From: Candidatus Poribacteria bacterium
GTDB lineage: Bacteria; Poribacteria; WGA-4E; WGA-3G
Assembly (NCBI GenBank): GCA_028820845.1
Contig: JAPPII010000092.1
Span: forward strand, 108,571 to 172,570
DNA length: 64,000 bases
Direction of reading: 5' to 3'
Shown: positions 18,233 to 26,688 of the stretch, piece by piece
Position numbering within the stretch: the first letter of the stretch is position 1
Layout of the letters: each line of letters opens with the position of its first letter
Notes under the pieces: generated by a model
What the model was told of the DNA's origin: nothing
Databases searched by the model: none
Seen by the model: only the letters and a program-made list of their open reading frames with translations
Made by a program: the position numbers and the translations under genes

Positions 18233-18997
18233 TTACCATGCAACCCAACCGCCATCAACGGCGATTGTTTGTCCGGTTACCCAGTTCGCTGCCTCCGAGG
18301 CCAGGAACAACACCGCACCGACAACCTCGTCTACCTCACCGACCCGTCCCATCGGAATGCGACGGACGACATCTTCATAGAATTCTTTGCGTTGTAAGAG
18401 GACATCGGCAAGTGGGGTGCGCGTAAACGCCGGTGCCACAGCATTCACCGTGACGTTATGGGGTGCCCATTCAACAGCGAGACCTTTCGTCAGCAGGACG
18501 ACACCGCCTTTACTCCCCGAATACGCCGTCCTTAGCGGACCACCGACCAGACCCATCGTCGAAGAGATATTGATAATCTTTCCGTTCTCCCGCTCTATCA
18601 TCGGCTTGACAAGCGTCTGTGTCAAGAAGAACAGTCCCTTCAAGTTGAGATCATAGATTGCATCCCAATCCTCTTCAGTGAGTTCAAGTGCCGGTTTTGG
18701 GCGGTTGGTACCGGCGTTGTTGACGAGGACATCCACACGTCCCCATACATCAATCGCCGCTTGTGCACCCTCGGCGACTTGTGCCATATCACTAACATCG
18801 AATACAACAGATGCCGCTTCACCACCGTTGGCTCGAATTTCGCTTGCAACCTCCTCAAGGTCAGACGGTGTGCGACTGTTCAAAATAACTTTTGCCCCCA
18901 TTTGCGCAGCCGCTATCGCTATCCCTCTGCCGATACCTTTACCGGAACCGGTCACTAACATCACTTTATCTTTCAACTCAAATCCTGGAAATGCCAC
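18233..18997 (-). CDS. short-chain dehydrogenase/reductase
   Basis: A 254-aa classical SDR with the glycine-rich TGSGKGIGRG motif near residues 16-25, NNAG around 94-97, and the catalytic Y-x3-K in AYSGSKGG. The GTG start at 18997 is chosen because GGAGG lies 9 bases upstream; a longer frame has no ribosome site. NAD(P)-dependent oxidation or reduction of an alcohol/keto substrate is expected. The C-terminal GQTIAVDGG segment is typical of the FabG-like/glucose dehydrogenase branch. It lies 52 bp upstream of the S55-like gene and 55 bp after folD on the same strand. Confidence 0.9.
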   Translation of the reverse strand: MAFPGFELKDKVMLVTGSGKGIGRGIAIAAAQMGAKVILNSRTPSDLEEVASEIRANGGEAASVVFDVSDMAQVAEGAQAAIDVWGRVDVLVNNAGTNRPKPALELTEEDWDAIYDLNLKGLFFLTQTLVKPMIERENGKIINISSTMGLVGGPLRTAYSGSKGGVVLLTKGLAVEWAPHNVTVNAVAPAFTRTPLADVLLQRKEFYEDVVRRIPMGRVGEVDEVVGAVLFLASEAANWVTGQTIAVDGGWVAW

Positions 18998-19028
18998 TAT
19001 GCTAACCTCCAATCGCTTAAAAGTAGTA

Positions 19029-19046
19029 GGCACACTCCTGTGTGCC
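19029..19046. repeat. GGCACAC/GTGTGCC hairpin
   Basis: 7-bp arms with a 4-nt loop preceded by AGTAGTA, between folD and the SDR gene. The same sequence, AGTAGTAGGCACAC...GTGTGCC, is at 24378-24400, so it is a dispersed repeat that may also act as a weak terminator. Confidence 0.7.
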
Positions 19047-19052
19047 GAAACT

Positions 19053-19883
19053 CTATCTACACGCCAATTTCAAAGTATTTTCTAATAACATTGCGCGCGT
19101 CATGGGACCCACACCACCCGGAACAGGCGTAATAAATCCTGCAACTTCCTGAACTTCCTCAAATTTGACATCCCCGACAGCGCGACCCTCTCTGTGATTA
19201 ATGCCCACATCAATAACCGTAGCACCCGGTTTCACCATATCCGCAGTGATAAATTCAGGTCTACCAATCGCCACAATGAGGAGATCCGCCTTTCGCGTCT
19301 GCGCTGCGAGGTCTGGGGTTCGAGAGTGGCAATACGTAACAGTCGCATTGCGGTTGAGGAGCATCAACCCAACAGGTTTGCCAACAAGCGGGCTTCTGCC
19401 AACGCATACGGCATGTTTGCCCTCAATCGCTTCACCTGTCAGTTCAATCAGACGAATAATGCCAGTCGGCGTACAAGGTGTAACGCCTTCGCGGTTGATG
19501 AGTAAATTTCCTAAATTGACAGGATTTAAACCGTCCGCGTCTTTATCTGGACGGATACTATCAATAACAGTCTCTTTGTCGATGCCTTCGGGTAGCGGCA
19601 TTTGCACCAACATCCCGTGAATATCGGAGCGAGCGTTCAACGTTTCAATTTGTTGGATGAGCGCGCTTTGGCTGACATCTGCTGATAGATGGTGGACTTC
19701 AGAATGGAAATGAACTTTCTCACAATCACGTTGTTTATGTTTGATGTAGAGTGTTGATGCCGGATTGTCTCCTACTTGGACAACTGCAAGACCCGGGGTG
19801 AATGTGAGTTTTTTAAGCTTCCGCCGGATCTGGCTCCGGATCTGCTTTGCAAGACGAGTGCCATTAAGGAGTTCGGCTGACAA
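19053..19883 (-). CDS. folD: bifunctional methylene-THF dehydrogenase/cyclohydrolase FolD
   Basis: FolD (276 aa) converts 5,10-methylene-tetrahydrofolate to 10-formyl-tetrahydrofolate in one-carbon metabolism, using NADP. Visible family features are the catalytic Y46/K50 pair in LYIKHK, the PDKDADG loop, the NADP loop VGRSPLVGKP and the C-terminal TPVPGGVGPMT signature. The start is placed at a TTG (19883): TGGAGG precedes it by 9 bases and the encoded N-terminus (SAELLNGTRLAKQI) aligns with the usual FolD start. An upstream in-frame ATG at 19934 would add 17 unusual residues. Length is normal. Cytosolic. Confidence 0.93.
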   Translation of the reverse strand: MSAELLNGTRLAKQIRSQIRRKLKKLTFTPGLAVVQVGDNPASTLYIKHKQRDCEKVHFHSEVHHLSADVSQSALIQQIETLNARSDIHGMLVQMPLPEGIDKETVIDSIRPDKDADGLNPVNLGNLLINREGVTPCTPTGIIRLIELTGEAIEGKHAVCVGRSPLVGKPVGLMLLNRNATVTYCHSRTPDLAAQTRKADLLIVAIGRPEFITADMVKPGATVIDVGINHREGRAVGDVKFEEVQEVAGFITPVPGGVGPMTRAMLLENTLKLACR

Positions 19884-20086
19884 ATCCGTTTTCCTCCAGT
19901 TTACGGGTATTAGATTCACTGAATTGTAGCGCAAGGCAATTTAATGAATCCTTATAAATTCAGTTTCGGGTTTCATAACAACAACTATTATAGCATATAT
20001 CTCCCTTCAGCGCATGTTTTTTTATTTCTCTGCTGACAATTAACTAACAACCAATTATCAATAGCCAACAGCTAACAACCAATATA

Positions 20087-20115
20087 TTGACTTTTTCTCG
20101 TAGATACTATATGAT
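20087..20115 (+). promoter_or_regulatory. sigma70-type promoter of the FIST operon
   Basis: TTGACT (20087-20092), 17-bp spacer, TATGAT (20110-20115), about 26 bp before the FIST start codon. Confidence 0.65.
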
Positions 20116-20140
20116 ATGTCACAAAAAGCGGAGGGACAAA

Positions 20141-21316
20141 ATGATACATGTAGGTGTAGGACATTCGCAAAGCCTCTCCACTACGGAAGCAGCGGAACGG
20201 GCAACACGCCTGGCTATGGGGAACGCAGGTATTGCGAAAGCCGATCTTGCCATTGTGTTCGCAACCATTAATTACCAAGCAGAATATCACGAGTTATATC
20301 AAGCCGTTCAGGCGAACTCCAGTTGTGATGAACTTATCGGCTGCAGTGGGATGAGCGTCTTAACCTCGGCAGGCGAGTTTGAAGGTGAACCCGCTATCGC
20401 TGTAATGGTCATCCGCGCCGAGGAACTTTCTGCTATATCGTTCGCTGCACAAGGTACAGAATCAGAGATTAGTGCCCAAATTCAGGAGCATATCCAACCT
20501 GAAATAGGCGACGACGCACTTCTCGTAATTTTTCCAGATATCCGCGCAATAAATCCAGCAGAACTCGTCAGTCACATTGGCAGTGATGGTGCCGCACTTC
20601 CTATCGTCGGAGCTGCCGTTTCTGGCGATGCAACCGGCGCACAGATGTACCACTGGAAAGGTGAGCAAGCGACGGAACGCGGTGTCACGGGAGTACTGCT
20701 GACAGGGAATCTCACCACAGAGATTGGCGTTGCACAAGGGTGTCAGCCCATTGGGAAGCCACGAGAGGTTACGAAAGCCGAAGGGCGCATCATCTTTGAA
20801 TTAGACGGTGAACCGGCGTTGGAAAACTTCAAGGGAACCCTGCAACTCCTAACACAAGACGATATTCGTAAATCAGGAGGCACGGTTTTCGTCGGTATCG
20901 CAATGGATGCTGAAAACAGAAACCCGACACGGGGTGATTTTCTAATTCGTAATCTGGTCGGTATTAACGAGGAACACGCCGCAATCGCTGTTTCTGAGGA
21001 AGTGACAGAAGGACAGTTAGTGCAGTTCCACCTTCGGAATCCAGCCGCCGCCGCTGAAGAAATTCGGGTGATTATCGCACAATTGGCTGAAAAAACGCAG
21101 TCCCAACCGCCTGCATTCGGACTCTATTTTAATTGCCTCGGGCGCGGGAAAGGACTCTACGGCGCAGCGAATCACGACATCAGTGTTATCCAAGATAAAT
21201 TCCCTGGACTCCCGATTATAGGATTCTTCGGAAACTCAGAATTCGCACCAATTGGTGGACGTAACTTTGCACACGCCTATACCGGTGTTTTCGTGCTCTG
21301 TTCCGCTGTAAGGTAA
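20141..21316 (+). CDS. FIST-domain sensor protein
   Basis: A 391-aa protein with a FIST-N domain (about 30-215) followed by a FIST-C domain (about 225-370). FIST domains occur in signal-transduction proteins and are thought to bind small ligands such as amino acids; here there is no attached kinase or other output domain. The N-terminal segment VGVGHSQSLSTTEAAE and the internal GCSGMSVLTSAGEFEG are typical. The start at 20141 has GGAGG 6 bases upstream. It is cytosolic, with no signal peptide. It shares a transcript with the SMP-30-like gene 17 bp downstream, and the pair may sense and process a common small molecule (inference). Confidence 0.85.
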   Translation: MIHVGVGHSQSLSTTEAAERATRLAMGNAGIAKADLAIVFATINYQAEYHELYQAVQANSSCDELIGCSGMSVLTSAGEFEGEPAIAVMVIRAEELSAISFAAQGTESEISAQIQEHIQPEIGDDALLVIFPDIRAINPAELVSHIGSDGAALPIVGAAVSGDATGAQMYHWKGEQATERGVTGVLLTGNLTTEIGVAQGCQPIGKPREVTKAEGRIIFELDGEPALENFKGTLQLLTQDDIRKSGGTVFVGIAMDAENRNPTRGDFLIRNLVGINEEHAAIAVSEEVTEGQLVQFHLRNPAAAAEEIRVIIAQLAEKTQSQPPAFGLYFNCLGRGKGLYGAANHDISVIQDKFPGLPIIGFFGNSEFAPIGGRNFAHAYTGVFVLCSAVR

Positions 21317-21333
21317 AAAACCAAGGAGAAAAA

Positions 21334-22170
21334 ATGAACGAAGAAATTTTTGTCGCTCAGGAATTTACACAGGTCAACGGATTTACATCTGGTATCGAAG
21401 GACCCGCCTGCGACGCAGCTGGCAACTTATATGCCGTCAATTATGCCAGACAACACACCATCGGCAAAGTTACACCTGATGGCACTGCAAGCGTTTTCGT
21501 CGAGCTACCAACCGGTAGTATTGGTAACGGTATCCGCTTTGACAGCAAAGGTTTTATGTTCATCGCTGATTACACCAACCATAACGTCTTAAAAGTGGAT
21601 ATGGACACGCTCGAAATTAGCGTCCATGCACACGAACCGACAATGAATCAGCCTAACGATCTTGCTATCGGCGCAAACGATATTCTCTACGTCAGCGATC
21701 CGAATTGGGCGGAGTTCACCGGACAAATCTGGCGAGTGGATACCGATGGAAAGGTAACCCTCTTAGAACCAGACATGGGAACCACAAACGGGATTGAGGT
21801 AAGTCCTGATGAACAAGTGCTGTATGTCAACGAATCGGTGCAACGTAACATCTGGGCTTATGACCTCTCGCCTGAAGGTGAGATTGGCAATAAACGCTTG
21901 CTGATTCAGTTTCCAGATTTCAATATGGACGGAATGCGGTGCGATATTGAGGGCAACCTCTATGTCACTCGATACGGAAAAGGGACGGTCGCAAAACTCT
22001 CACCCGCAGGTGAGGTGTTGTTAGAGGTGAAGTTGACAGGGAAGCGCTGCTCAAATATTGCATTCGGCGGTCCAGACGGACGCACCTGCTACGTCACAAT
22101 GGCAGACCGAGGCAATGTGGAAGTGTTCCGCACCGATGTCCCCGGTAGAAGCTGGCAGCTATGCCAGTGA
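21334..22170 (+). CDS. SMP-30/gluconolactonase-like beta-propeller hydrolase
   Basis: A 278-aa six-bladed propeller of the SMP-30/LRE family, Ca2+-dependent lactonases. Expected metal ligands are visible: E22 (GIEGPACD), N108 or N152 (QPNDL; TTNGIEVSPD) and D199 (MDGMRCD). No signal peptide, so probably cytosolic. The ribosome site AAGGAG is 7 bases before the ATG. It is translated from the same transcript as the FIST gene. The natural lactone is unknown. Confidence 0.87.
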   Translation: MNEEIFVAQEFTQVNGFTSGIEGPACDAAGNLYAVNYARQHTIGKVTPDGTASVFVELPTGSIGNGIRFDSKGFMFIADYTNHNVLKVDMDTLEISVHAHEPTMNQPNDLAIGANDILYVSDPNWAEFTGQIWRVDTDGKVTLLEPDMGTTNGIEVSPDEQVLYVNESVQRNIWAYDLSPEGEIGNKRLLIQFPDFNMDGMRCDIEGNLYVTRYGKGTVAKLSPAGEVLLEVKLTGKRCSNIAFGGPDGRTCYVTMADRGNVEVFRTDVPGRSWQLCQ

Positions 22171-22228
22171 TTCAGCATTTCTCCGCTGACTGCTGACGGC
22201 TGATGGCTGACAGCCATCATAAACATAT

Positions 22229-22257
22229 TTGACACCTACCACGATTTGTGGTATTAT
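22229..22257 (+). promoter_or_regulatory. promoter with dyad between -35 and -10
   Basis: TTGACA (22229-22234), 17-bp spacer, TATTAT (22252-22257), upstream of the first LamG gene. A perfect dyad, TACCAC (22237-22242) and GTGGTA (22248-22253), fills the spacer and overlaps the -10 box. It is a plausible operator. Confidence 0.65.
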
Positions 22258-22289
22258 TATACATATAAGTATCTACATGGAGGTAACTC

Positions 22290-23072
22290 ATGAAACGACT
22301 TTCTATTCTCTTGTTTTGTATTTTGGTATGTAATCCTCTCGCGACTGCCGATTTACTCGAAGGCCTTGTGTTGTATATGCCACTTGACGAGGGTGCTGGA
22401 AACGCAACTGAGGACTTCTCAGAAAACGGATTTGAAGGTGAACTCAACGGTGGTGCTAAATGGGTTGACGGTAAATTCGGAAAGGCACTGGAATTCTCCG
22501 CATCCAGCGATTTCGTGGCGGTGGAAGACGATGCAGCCTTTCACATTGAAGATGAAATCACGCAAGCCGCCTGGATTAATCTCGACCGACTCCCAAGCGC
22601 ACACGCTATTGTCTTTGGCACGCGTATGGGTGGCGGCGGAAGACACATCGGGTTCGGATACGGCATGAACCCCCAAAACGGGATAAAGGTCTGGACGAAC
22701 GGTGCTGGTGGTGGATTCCTTGACATTAATGATAACAAAACCCCCCTTGATACCGGTAAGTGGTACTATCTCTCCTATACACACACTTCTGATAACAAGG
22801 GTAAGGTGAAAATTTATGTCGATGGTGAAGTCACGCACGAACAGGACTCCAACAACCCTGTTGCACCCGCAGGTGCTACGAGCCGCGTTCAGATCGGCAC
22901 ATGGTCTGGTGAAGCATGGCCCGGCATTGTTGATGAGGTTCGCCTCTGGAACCGTGCCCTCTCTGACGATGAGATGAAACAGAGCATGGAGATGGGAGCA
23001 GAGGAGTTCTTGGCTGTCGATCCGAAGGATAAACTCACTACATCTTGGGCGCATATTAAGAGACTGCGCTAA
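22290..23072 (+). CDS. secreted LamG/concanavalin-like protein with TTSWA tail
   Basis: A 260-aa exported protein. A signal peptide (MKRLSILLFCILVCNPLATA) precedes a LamG/concanavalin A-like lectin domain at ~25-235 (FVAVEDDAAFHIEDEITQAA; GKWYYLSYTHTSDNKGKVKI; VDEVRLWNRALSDDE). Such domains bind carbohydrate or cell-surface ligands. The last ~20 residues (DPKDKLTTSWAHIKRLR) resemble the tails of the proteins at 26689-27531 and 30009-31205. GGAGG precedes the ATG by 7 bases. It is monocistronic, with its own promoter and a terminator at 23080-23102. Confidence 0.88.
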   Translation: MKRLSILLFCILVCNPLATADLLEGLVLYMPLDEGAGNATEDFSENGFEGELNGGAKWVDGKFGKALEFSASSDFVAVEDDAAFHIEDEITQAAWINLDRLPSAHAIVFGTRMGGGGRHIGFGYGMNPQNGIKVWTNGAGGGFLDINDNKTPLDTGKWYYLSYTHTSDNKGKVKIYVDGEVTHEQDSNNPVAPAGATSRVQIGTWSGEAWPGIVDEVRLWNRALSDDEMKQSMEMGAEEFLAVDPKDKLTTSWAHIKRLR

Positions 23073-23079
23073 CTGAAAT

Positions 23080-23102
23080 GAGGCGGCAATTTTTGTCGCC
23101 TC
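23080..23102 (+). terminator. rho-independent terminator
   Basis: A 10-bp stem with one G:T pair (23080-23089 with 23093-23102), then a pyrimidine/T-rich stretch, directly after the LamG stop codon. It argues against an aminotransferase start at 23078, inside the hairpin. Confidence 0.8.
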
Positions 23103-23140
23103 TCTCCTTTTACGATGAAACTCACCGAACACTACACACT

Positions 23141-24373
23141 ATGCAAAAATACCAACCCCTTTTAAAACGGCTCGAAAAAACAGCAAAACAATCCAAACTC
23201 TCAGACAAATCCACACGTTTCACGGAATCTGTCATCCGAGGTATGACGCAGCTCTGCTTGCGCCACAACGCGATTAACCTATCCCAAGGCACCCCTGCAT
23301 ATCAACCACCTCCCGAAGTCAAAGCCGCCGCAATTAAAGCAATTCAAGAGGGATATAATCAGTATAGCATTACATGGGGCGCGCCGGTGTTCCGTGAAGC
23401 AATCGCACAAAAGATGACAGCATTTAACGGCATTCCCACGGATCCCGACAGAAATGTTACCGTCACCTGTGGTTCAACCGAAGGCATGCTCTCCGCACTC
23501 CTCGCAATTATCAATCCGAACGACGAAATTATCATCTTTGAACCCTTTTATGAAAACTACGGACCCGATACCATCATCTCCGGAGCAACGCCTGTCTATG
23601 TCGCATTGCAAGAGACACCTGCCTCTGATGGCACTATCCGCTTTACCTACGATACCTCCGAACTGCGGGCGGCTTTTTCTCCCAACACAAAGGCGATTGT
23701 CATAAATACCCCTAACAATCCGCTTGGCAAAGTCTTTACACGCGATGAACTTCAACAGATTGCCGACCTCTGCTGTGAATACGATTGCCTCGCAATCACT
23801 GACGAAATATACGAACACATGATTTATGATGAGAAACCGCATATCAGCATCGGTTCTCTACCAGAGATGCGGGAACGAACGATTACGGTATCAGGGTTAA
23901 GCAAGGCGTATTCAATGACAGGTTGGCGGTTGGGATACGTCATTGCACCACAAACACTGACCGATGCGATTCGTAAGATGCACGACTTCCTCACCGTCGG
24001 TGCCCCACATCCGCTTCAGCGTGCGGGAGTCGTTGCCCTTAACTTACCGCAGAGTTACCACCAAGAACTCGTTGCGAAATATGACAAGAATCGTAAACGT
24101 CTTCTGAAAAATCTTACGGAAGCAGGATTTCGATGTCATCAACCAGAAGGCGCGTATTACATTATGACAGACATCACAGACTTTGGTTTCCCGGACGATA
24201 CAGCCTTCGCACACTGGCTGGTGAAGGAAATTGGTGTCGGCGGCGTGCCGGGATCCAGTTTCTATAGTCGTCCGCACCTCGGCAAGACAAAGTTTAGGTT
24301 TATGTTTAGTATGGCAGATGACATCCTCGCGGAAGCCGGTGAACGCTTGATGCAGATCAAAACGAAAATTTGA
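23141..24373 (+). CDS. class I/II PLP-dependent aminotransferase
   Basis: A 410-aa fold-type I aminotransferase of the aspartate/kynurenine aminotransferase branch. K255 in SGLSKAYSMTGWRLGY should form the Schiff base with PLP. D221 (TDEIYEH) should contact the pyridine nitrogen, and the NTPNNPLGK segment around residue 190 binds the cofactor/substrate. A C-terminal arginine in KFRFMFSMA likely binds the substrate carboxylate. It transfers an amino group between an amino acid and a 2-oxo acid; the donor is not assignable. The start at 23141 avoids the upstream terminator hairpin; no strong ribosome site is visible. Confidence 0.9.
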   Translation: MQKYQPLLKRLEKTAKQSKLSDKSTRFTESVIRGMTQLCLRHNAINLSQGTPAYQPPPEVKAAAIKAIQEGYNQYSITWGAPVFREAIAQKMTAFNGIPTDPDRNVTVTCGSTEGMLSALLAIINPNDEIIIFEPFYENYGPDTIISGATPVYVALQETPASDGTIRFTYDTSELRAAFSPNTKAIVINTPNNPLGKVFTRDELQQIADLCCEYDCLAITDEIYEHMIYDEKPHISIGSLPEMRERTITVSGLSKAYSMTGWRLGYVIAPQTLTDAIRKMHDFLTVGAPHPLQRAGVVALNLPQSYHQELVAKYDKNRKRLLKNLTEAGFRCHQPEGAYYIMTDITDFGFPDDTAFAHWLVKEIGVGGVPGSSFYSRPHLGKTKFRFMFSMADDILAEAGERLMQIKTKI

Positions 24374-24383
24374 CAAAGTAGTA

Positions 24384-24400
24384 GGCACACGCCGTGTGCC
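24384..24400. repeat. GGCACAC/GTGTGCC hairpin
   Basis: 7-bp arms with a 3-nt loop after AGTAGTA. It is the second copy of the repeat at 19029-19046, placed between the aminotransferase and the next gene. Confidence 0.7.
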
Positions 24401-24436
24401 GTTCACCCCTTTTCTCCGCACCAGAGAGGCACAAAT

Positions 24437-24643
24437 ATGGACATCTCCCTTGAGAACGAAACACTGAATGTGTACAGAAAAGAAATTGAAACACTTATTC
24501 AGAGCGATGAGAAGTATAGAGACTTAGGTCCTGATGAACTTGAGGTCATTGTGCGTGCATTTGAATTTACTTTGACAAATGGGCGCGAGAAAGTCCGAGC
24601 CCAAATGCTTTATGACCTCATTCATGAGAAAAGGGATAGCTAA
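24437..24643 (+). CDS. 68-aa protein paired with the Rad50-like ATPase
   Basis: A small acidic helical protein with no recognised domain; it contains DEKYRDLGPDELEVIVRAFE. Its stop codon is 1 bp before the ATG of the SbcC/Rad50-like gene, so the two are very probably translationally coupled. That placement suggests a partner or regulator of the ATPase, but function is unknown. Confidence 0.65.
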   Translation: MDISLENETLNVYRKEIETLIQSDEKYRDLGPDELEVIVRAFEFTLTNGREKVRAQMLYDLIHEKRDS

Positions 24644-24644
24644 T

Positions 24645-26513
24645 ATGCGCTTAGAGCGAATTCGCCTTAAAACTTTCGGATGCTTCCAGCAGCGTGATTT
24701 TGAACTTCATAACGGTATCAATCTCATTTTTGGTCCCAACTTCAGTGGAAAAAGCACGCTCGTCAACGCCATCTTTTTCACATTAACCGGTAAACCGATT
24801 GTGCCGCGCGTGGATAGCTCAGCCATAAAGAACGCCAAAGCCTATAGCGGTACAGCAGGACTCCAATTCGTCGCCGATGGTGATCGCTATCAACTCTACC
24901 GGGCAACCGAAAAACGCCTCCAACTCCGTGCTGAGAAAAGCGACGGGTGGCATGTCCTTTTTGATGATAAGCGTATCAAAGCAACTGAAACAATGCTGCA
25001 GGAGCGATTTGGGATTAGGCACGAGCAGCTTGCACTCACCACCTTTCTCCGCGAAGGCGAAATCTTTGAATTCCTCGCACGTCAATCCACGACTCGACGA
25101 GATGTGCTTCATACACTCCTCGGCATCGACAGGTTAATAGAGGTACGGGAACGATTCATTGATACCCGTCGTATCGCTAAACGTGAACAAGGCAGAATCC
25201 GTGCGCACCAAAACAGTCTCCGCTTCAATGCACGGAACGACCATAAAACTGAGATCGCGCGCATCGAAGAAAAATTAAGAGGCTTGGAAGCAGCTTACGG
25301 TGCCGACACAGGAGATGCCGAACTCATCGCGGAATGGACGCAGAACCAGAATCGCTTACAAACTCAGTTAGACGCGTTGACACGCCAGCAAAGTGAAGCT
25401 TTAAGGGGTGTCAACGATATTGCACATCTCCACAAGGTAATAGCCAAAATTGAGACTGCCATTCAGGAGGCTGCAGGGTTAGAGACAAAACGTGAGGAAC
25501 TTATACAGCAAATCGGACGTCTTGAGTCCCAAATCACGGCACTGACAAACGTCTGTTATACCCTCCGATCGCTCATTGAAAGCGAAGAGCCACACTGTCC
25601 AACCTGTTATCAAGAGGTTGAACAAGAAGTCGTCCAACGGATTATTGACGAGAAGGAAAAAGAAAAAACGAAATACTCCGCTGAACTTGAGGCGCACAAG
25701 AAATCGCTGGAGACAGAAACCCGAAATTTGGAAAGTAGGCATGCCCTGGAGCAACGCCTTGAGACTTTACAGACCCGCGCAACTCAATTTCAACAACGCA
25801 CACAGGAAATTGAGGGCGTTCAGAACGGACTTACTACACTCGCAGCACGCTTGAACCAAAAAGGTGTCCAACAAAGTAAATCGCAGGCTTCTGAAACCAC
25901 CGTAAGCCTTGACAAATCTAAATTGAAAGTCCAGATTGATCGCGAACGGAAACAACTTGACAAACTCAAGCGAGAAGAGGCTGTTCGTTTAGATAGGTTG
26001 GGCGCGCTTCAACGCGTCAACAGAGACGCATCGCATACTGAGAAGACCCTCCTCAGCTTAGAACTCGCCTGTGCAGGTGTTGACAAAACCATCGCGACCC
26101 TGCAAAAACAGATTCTCAAACCTGCTGAGGAAGAACTCCATCGGTGGCTCGAAAAGATGCAACTTTTTTCTTCTTCTCGCCAGAACGGTGGAGAGACCCG
26201 CATCGACTTACAACGCCAACACCTCCTCCCGTCCCTTACCATAGATGGTGTTGACCGGAGTCTCATGTTACTCAGTGGTAGTGAGAAGATGTTCCTCTAT
26301 CTCTGCTTCAAAGTCGCACTCGCCAATGTATTAGGCAATCCCGGTTTCTTTGTATTTGATGACCCAACGCTCCATTTAGATCGTGAACGGAAGGTCTTGA
26401 TGGTGGACTTTATCCGTCAACTTGCTGAGGAGCATCAGATCGTCGTGACGAGTTATGATGAAGATGTACGTGCCGGATTAGAAGGCGCGCACCTCATTGA
26501 AATGCGGCGATAA
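24645..26513 (+). CDS. short SbcC/Rad50-like ATPase with zinc hook
   Basis: A 622-aa SMC-family ATPase. Walker A (GPNFSGKS) is at 30-37. A coiled coil follows, broken by a CPTC zinc hook near 318-321. The returning coil leads to the ABC signature (LLSGSEK, near 540) and Walker B (FFVFDDPTLHLD, ~567-578). Rad50/SbcC tethers and processes DNA ends with the Mre11/SbcD nuclease. Here both coils are short compared with the usual ~850-1050 aa, and no SbcD gene is adjacent. The neighbour is instead a 68-aa ORF ending 1 bp upstream. It could be a repair ATPase whose nuclease lies elsewhere or a defence-type SMC-like ATPase. The start at 24645 is chosen over a longer frame with no ribosome site. Confidence 0.83.
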   Translation: MRLERIRLKTFGCFQQRDFELHNGINLIFGPNFSGKSTLVNAIFFTLTGKPIVPRVDSSAIKNAKAYSGTAGLQFVADGDRYQLYRATEKRLQLRAEKSDGWHVLFDDKRIKATETMLQERFGIRHEQLALTTFLREGEIFEFLARQSTTRRDVLHTLLGIDRLIEVRERFIDTRRIAKREQGRIRAHQNSLRFNARNDHKTEIARIEEKLRGLEAAYGADTGDAELIAEWTQNQNRLQTQLDALTRQQSEALRGVNDIAHLHKVIAKIETAIQEAAGLETKREELIQQIGRLESQITALTNVCYTLRSLIESEEPHCPTCYQEVEQEVVQRIIDEKEKEKTKYSAELEAHKKSLETETRNLESRHALEQRLETLQTRATQFQQRTQEIEGVQNGLTTLAARLNQKGVQQSKSQASETTVSLDKSKLKVQIDRERKQLDKLKREEAVRLDRLGALQRVNRDASHTEKTLLSLELACAGVDKTIATLQKQILKPAEEELHRWLEKMQLFSSSRQNGGETRIDLQRQHLLPSLTIDGVDRSLMLLSGSEKMFLYLCFKVALANVLGNPGFFVFDDPTLHLDRERKVLMVDFIRQLAEEHQIVVTSYDEDVRAGLEGAHLIEMRR

Positions 26514-26559
26514 ACCTCTCAGGAAGCACCTTAAAATCTCAAAGCTCAGATATTTTTTC

Positions 26560-26588
26560 TTGATCTCTTGCGGGAAAAAGGTTATTAT
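26560..26588 (+). promoter_or_regulatory. sigma70-type promoter of the second LamG operon
   Basis: TTGATC (26560-26565), 17-bp spacer, TATTAT (26583-26588), about 100 bp before the GTG at 26689. Confidence 0.6.
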
Positions 26589-26688
26589 ATCTACAATAGG
26601 TCGCGAGATTACGCGCTTCAGAAGATACCAGGCAGTTGGTGCAATATCACTAATTGGAGAAAACTCTAAAAAAAAGGAAAATTCGACA

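Noticed and set aside
22419-23132. A 237-codon antisense frame opposite the LamG gene.
   Set aside because: Shadow frame with no family features; it crosses the terminator.
23078-23140. Upstream start for the aminotransferase at 23078.
   Set aside because: It would lie inside the terminator hairpin of the LamG gene; the family N-terminus begins at 23141.
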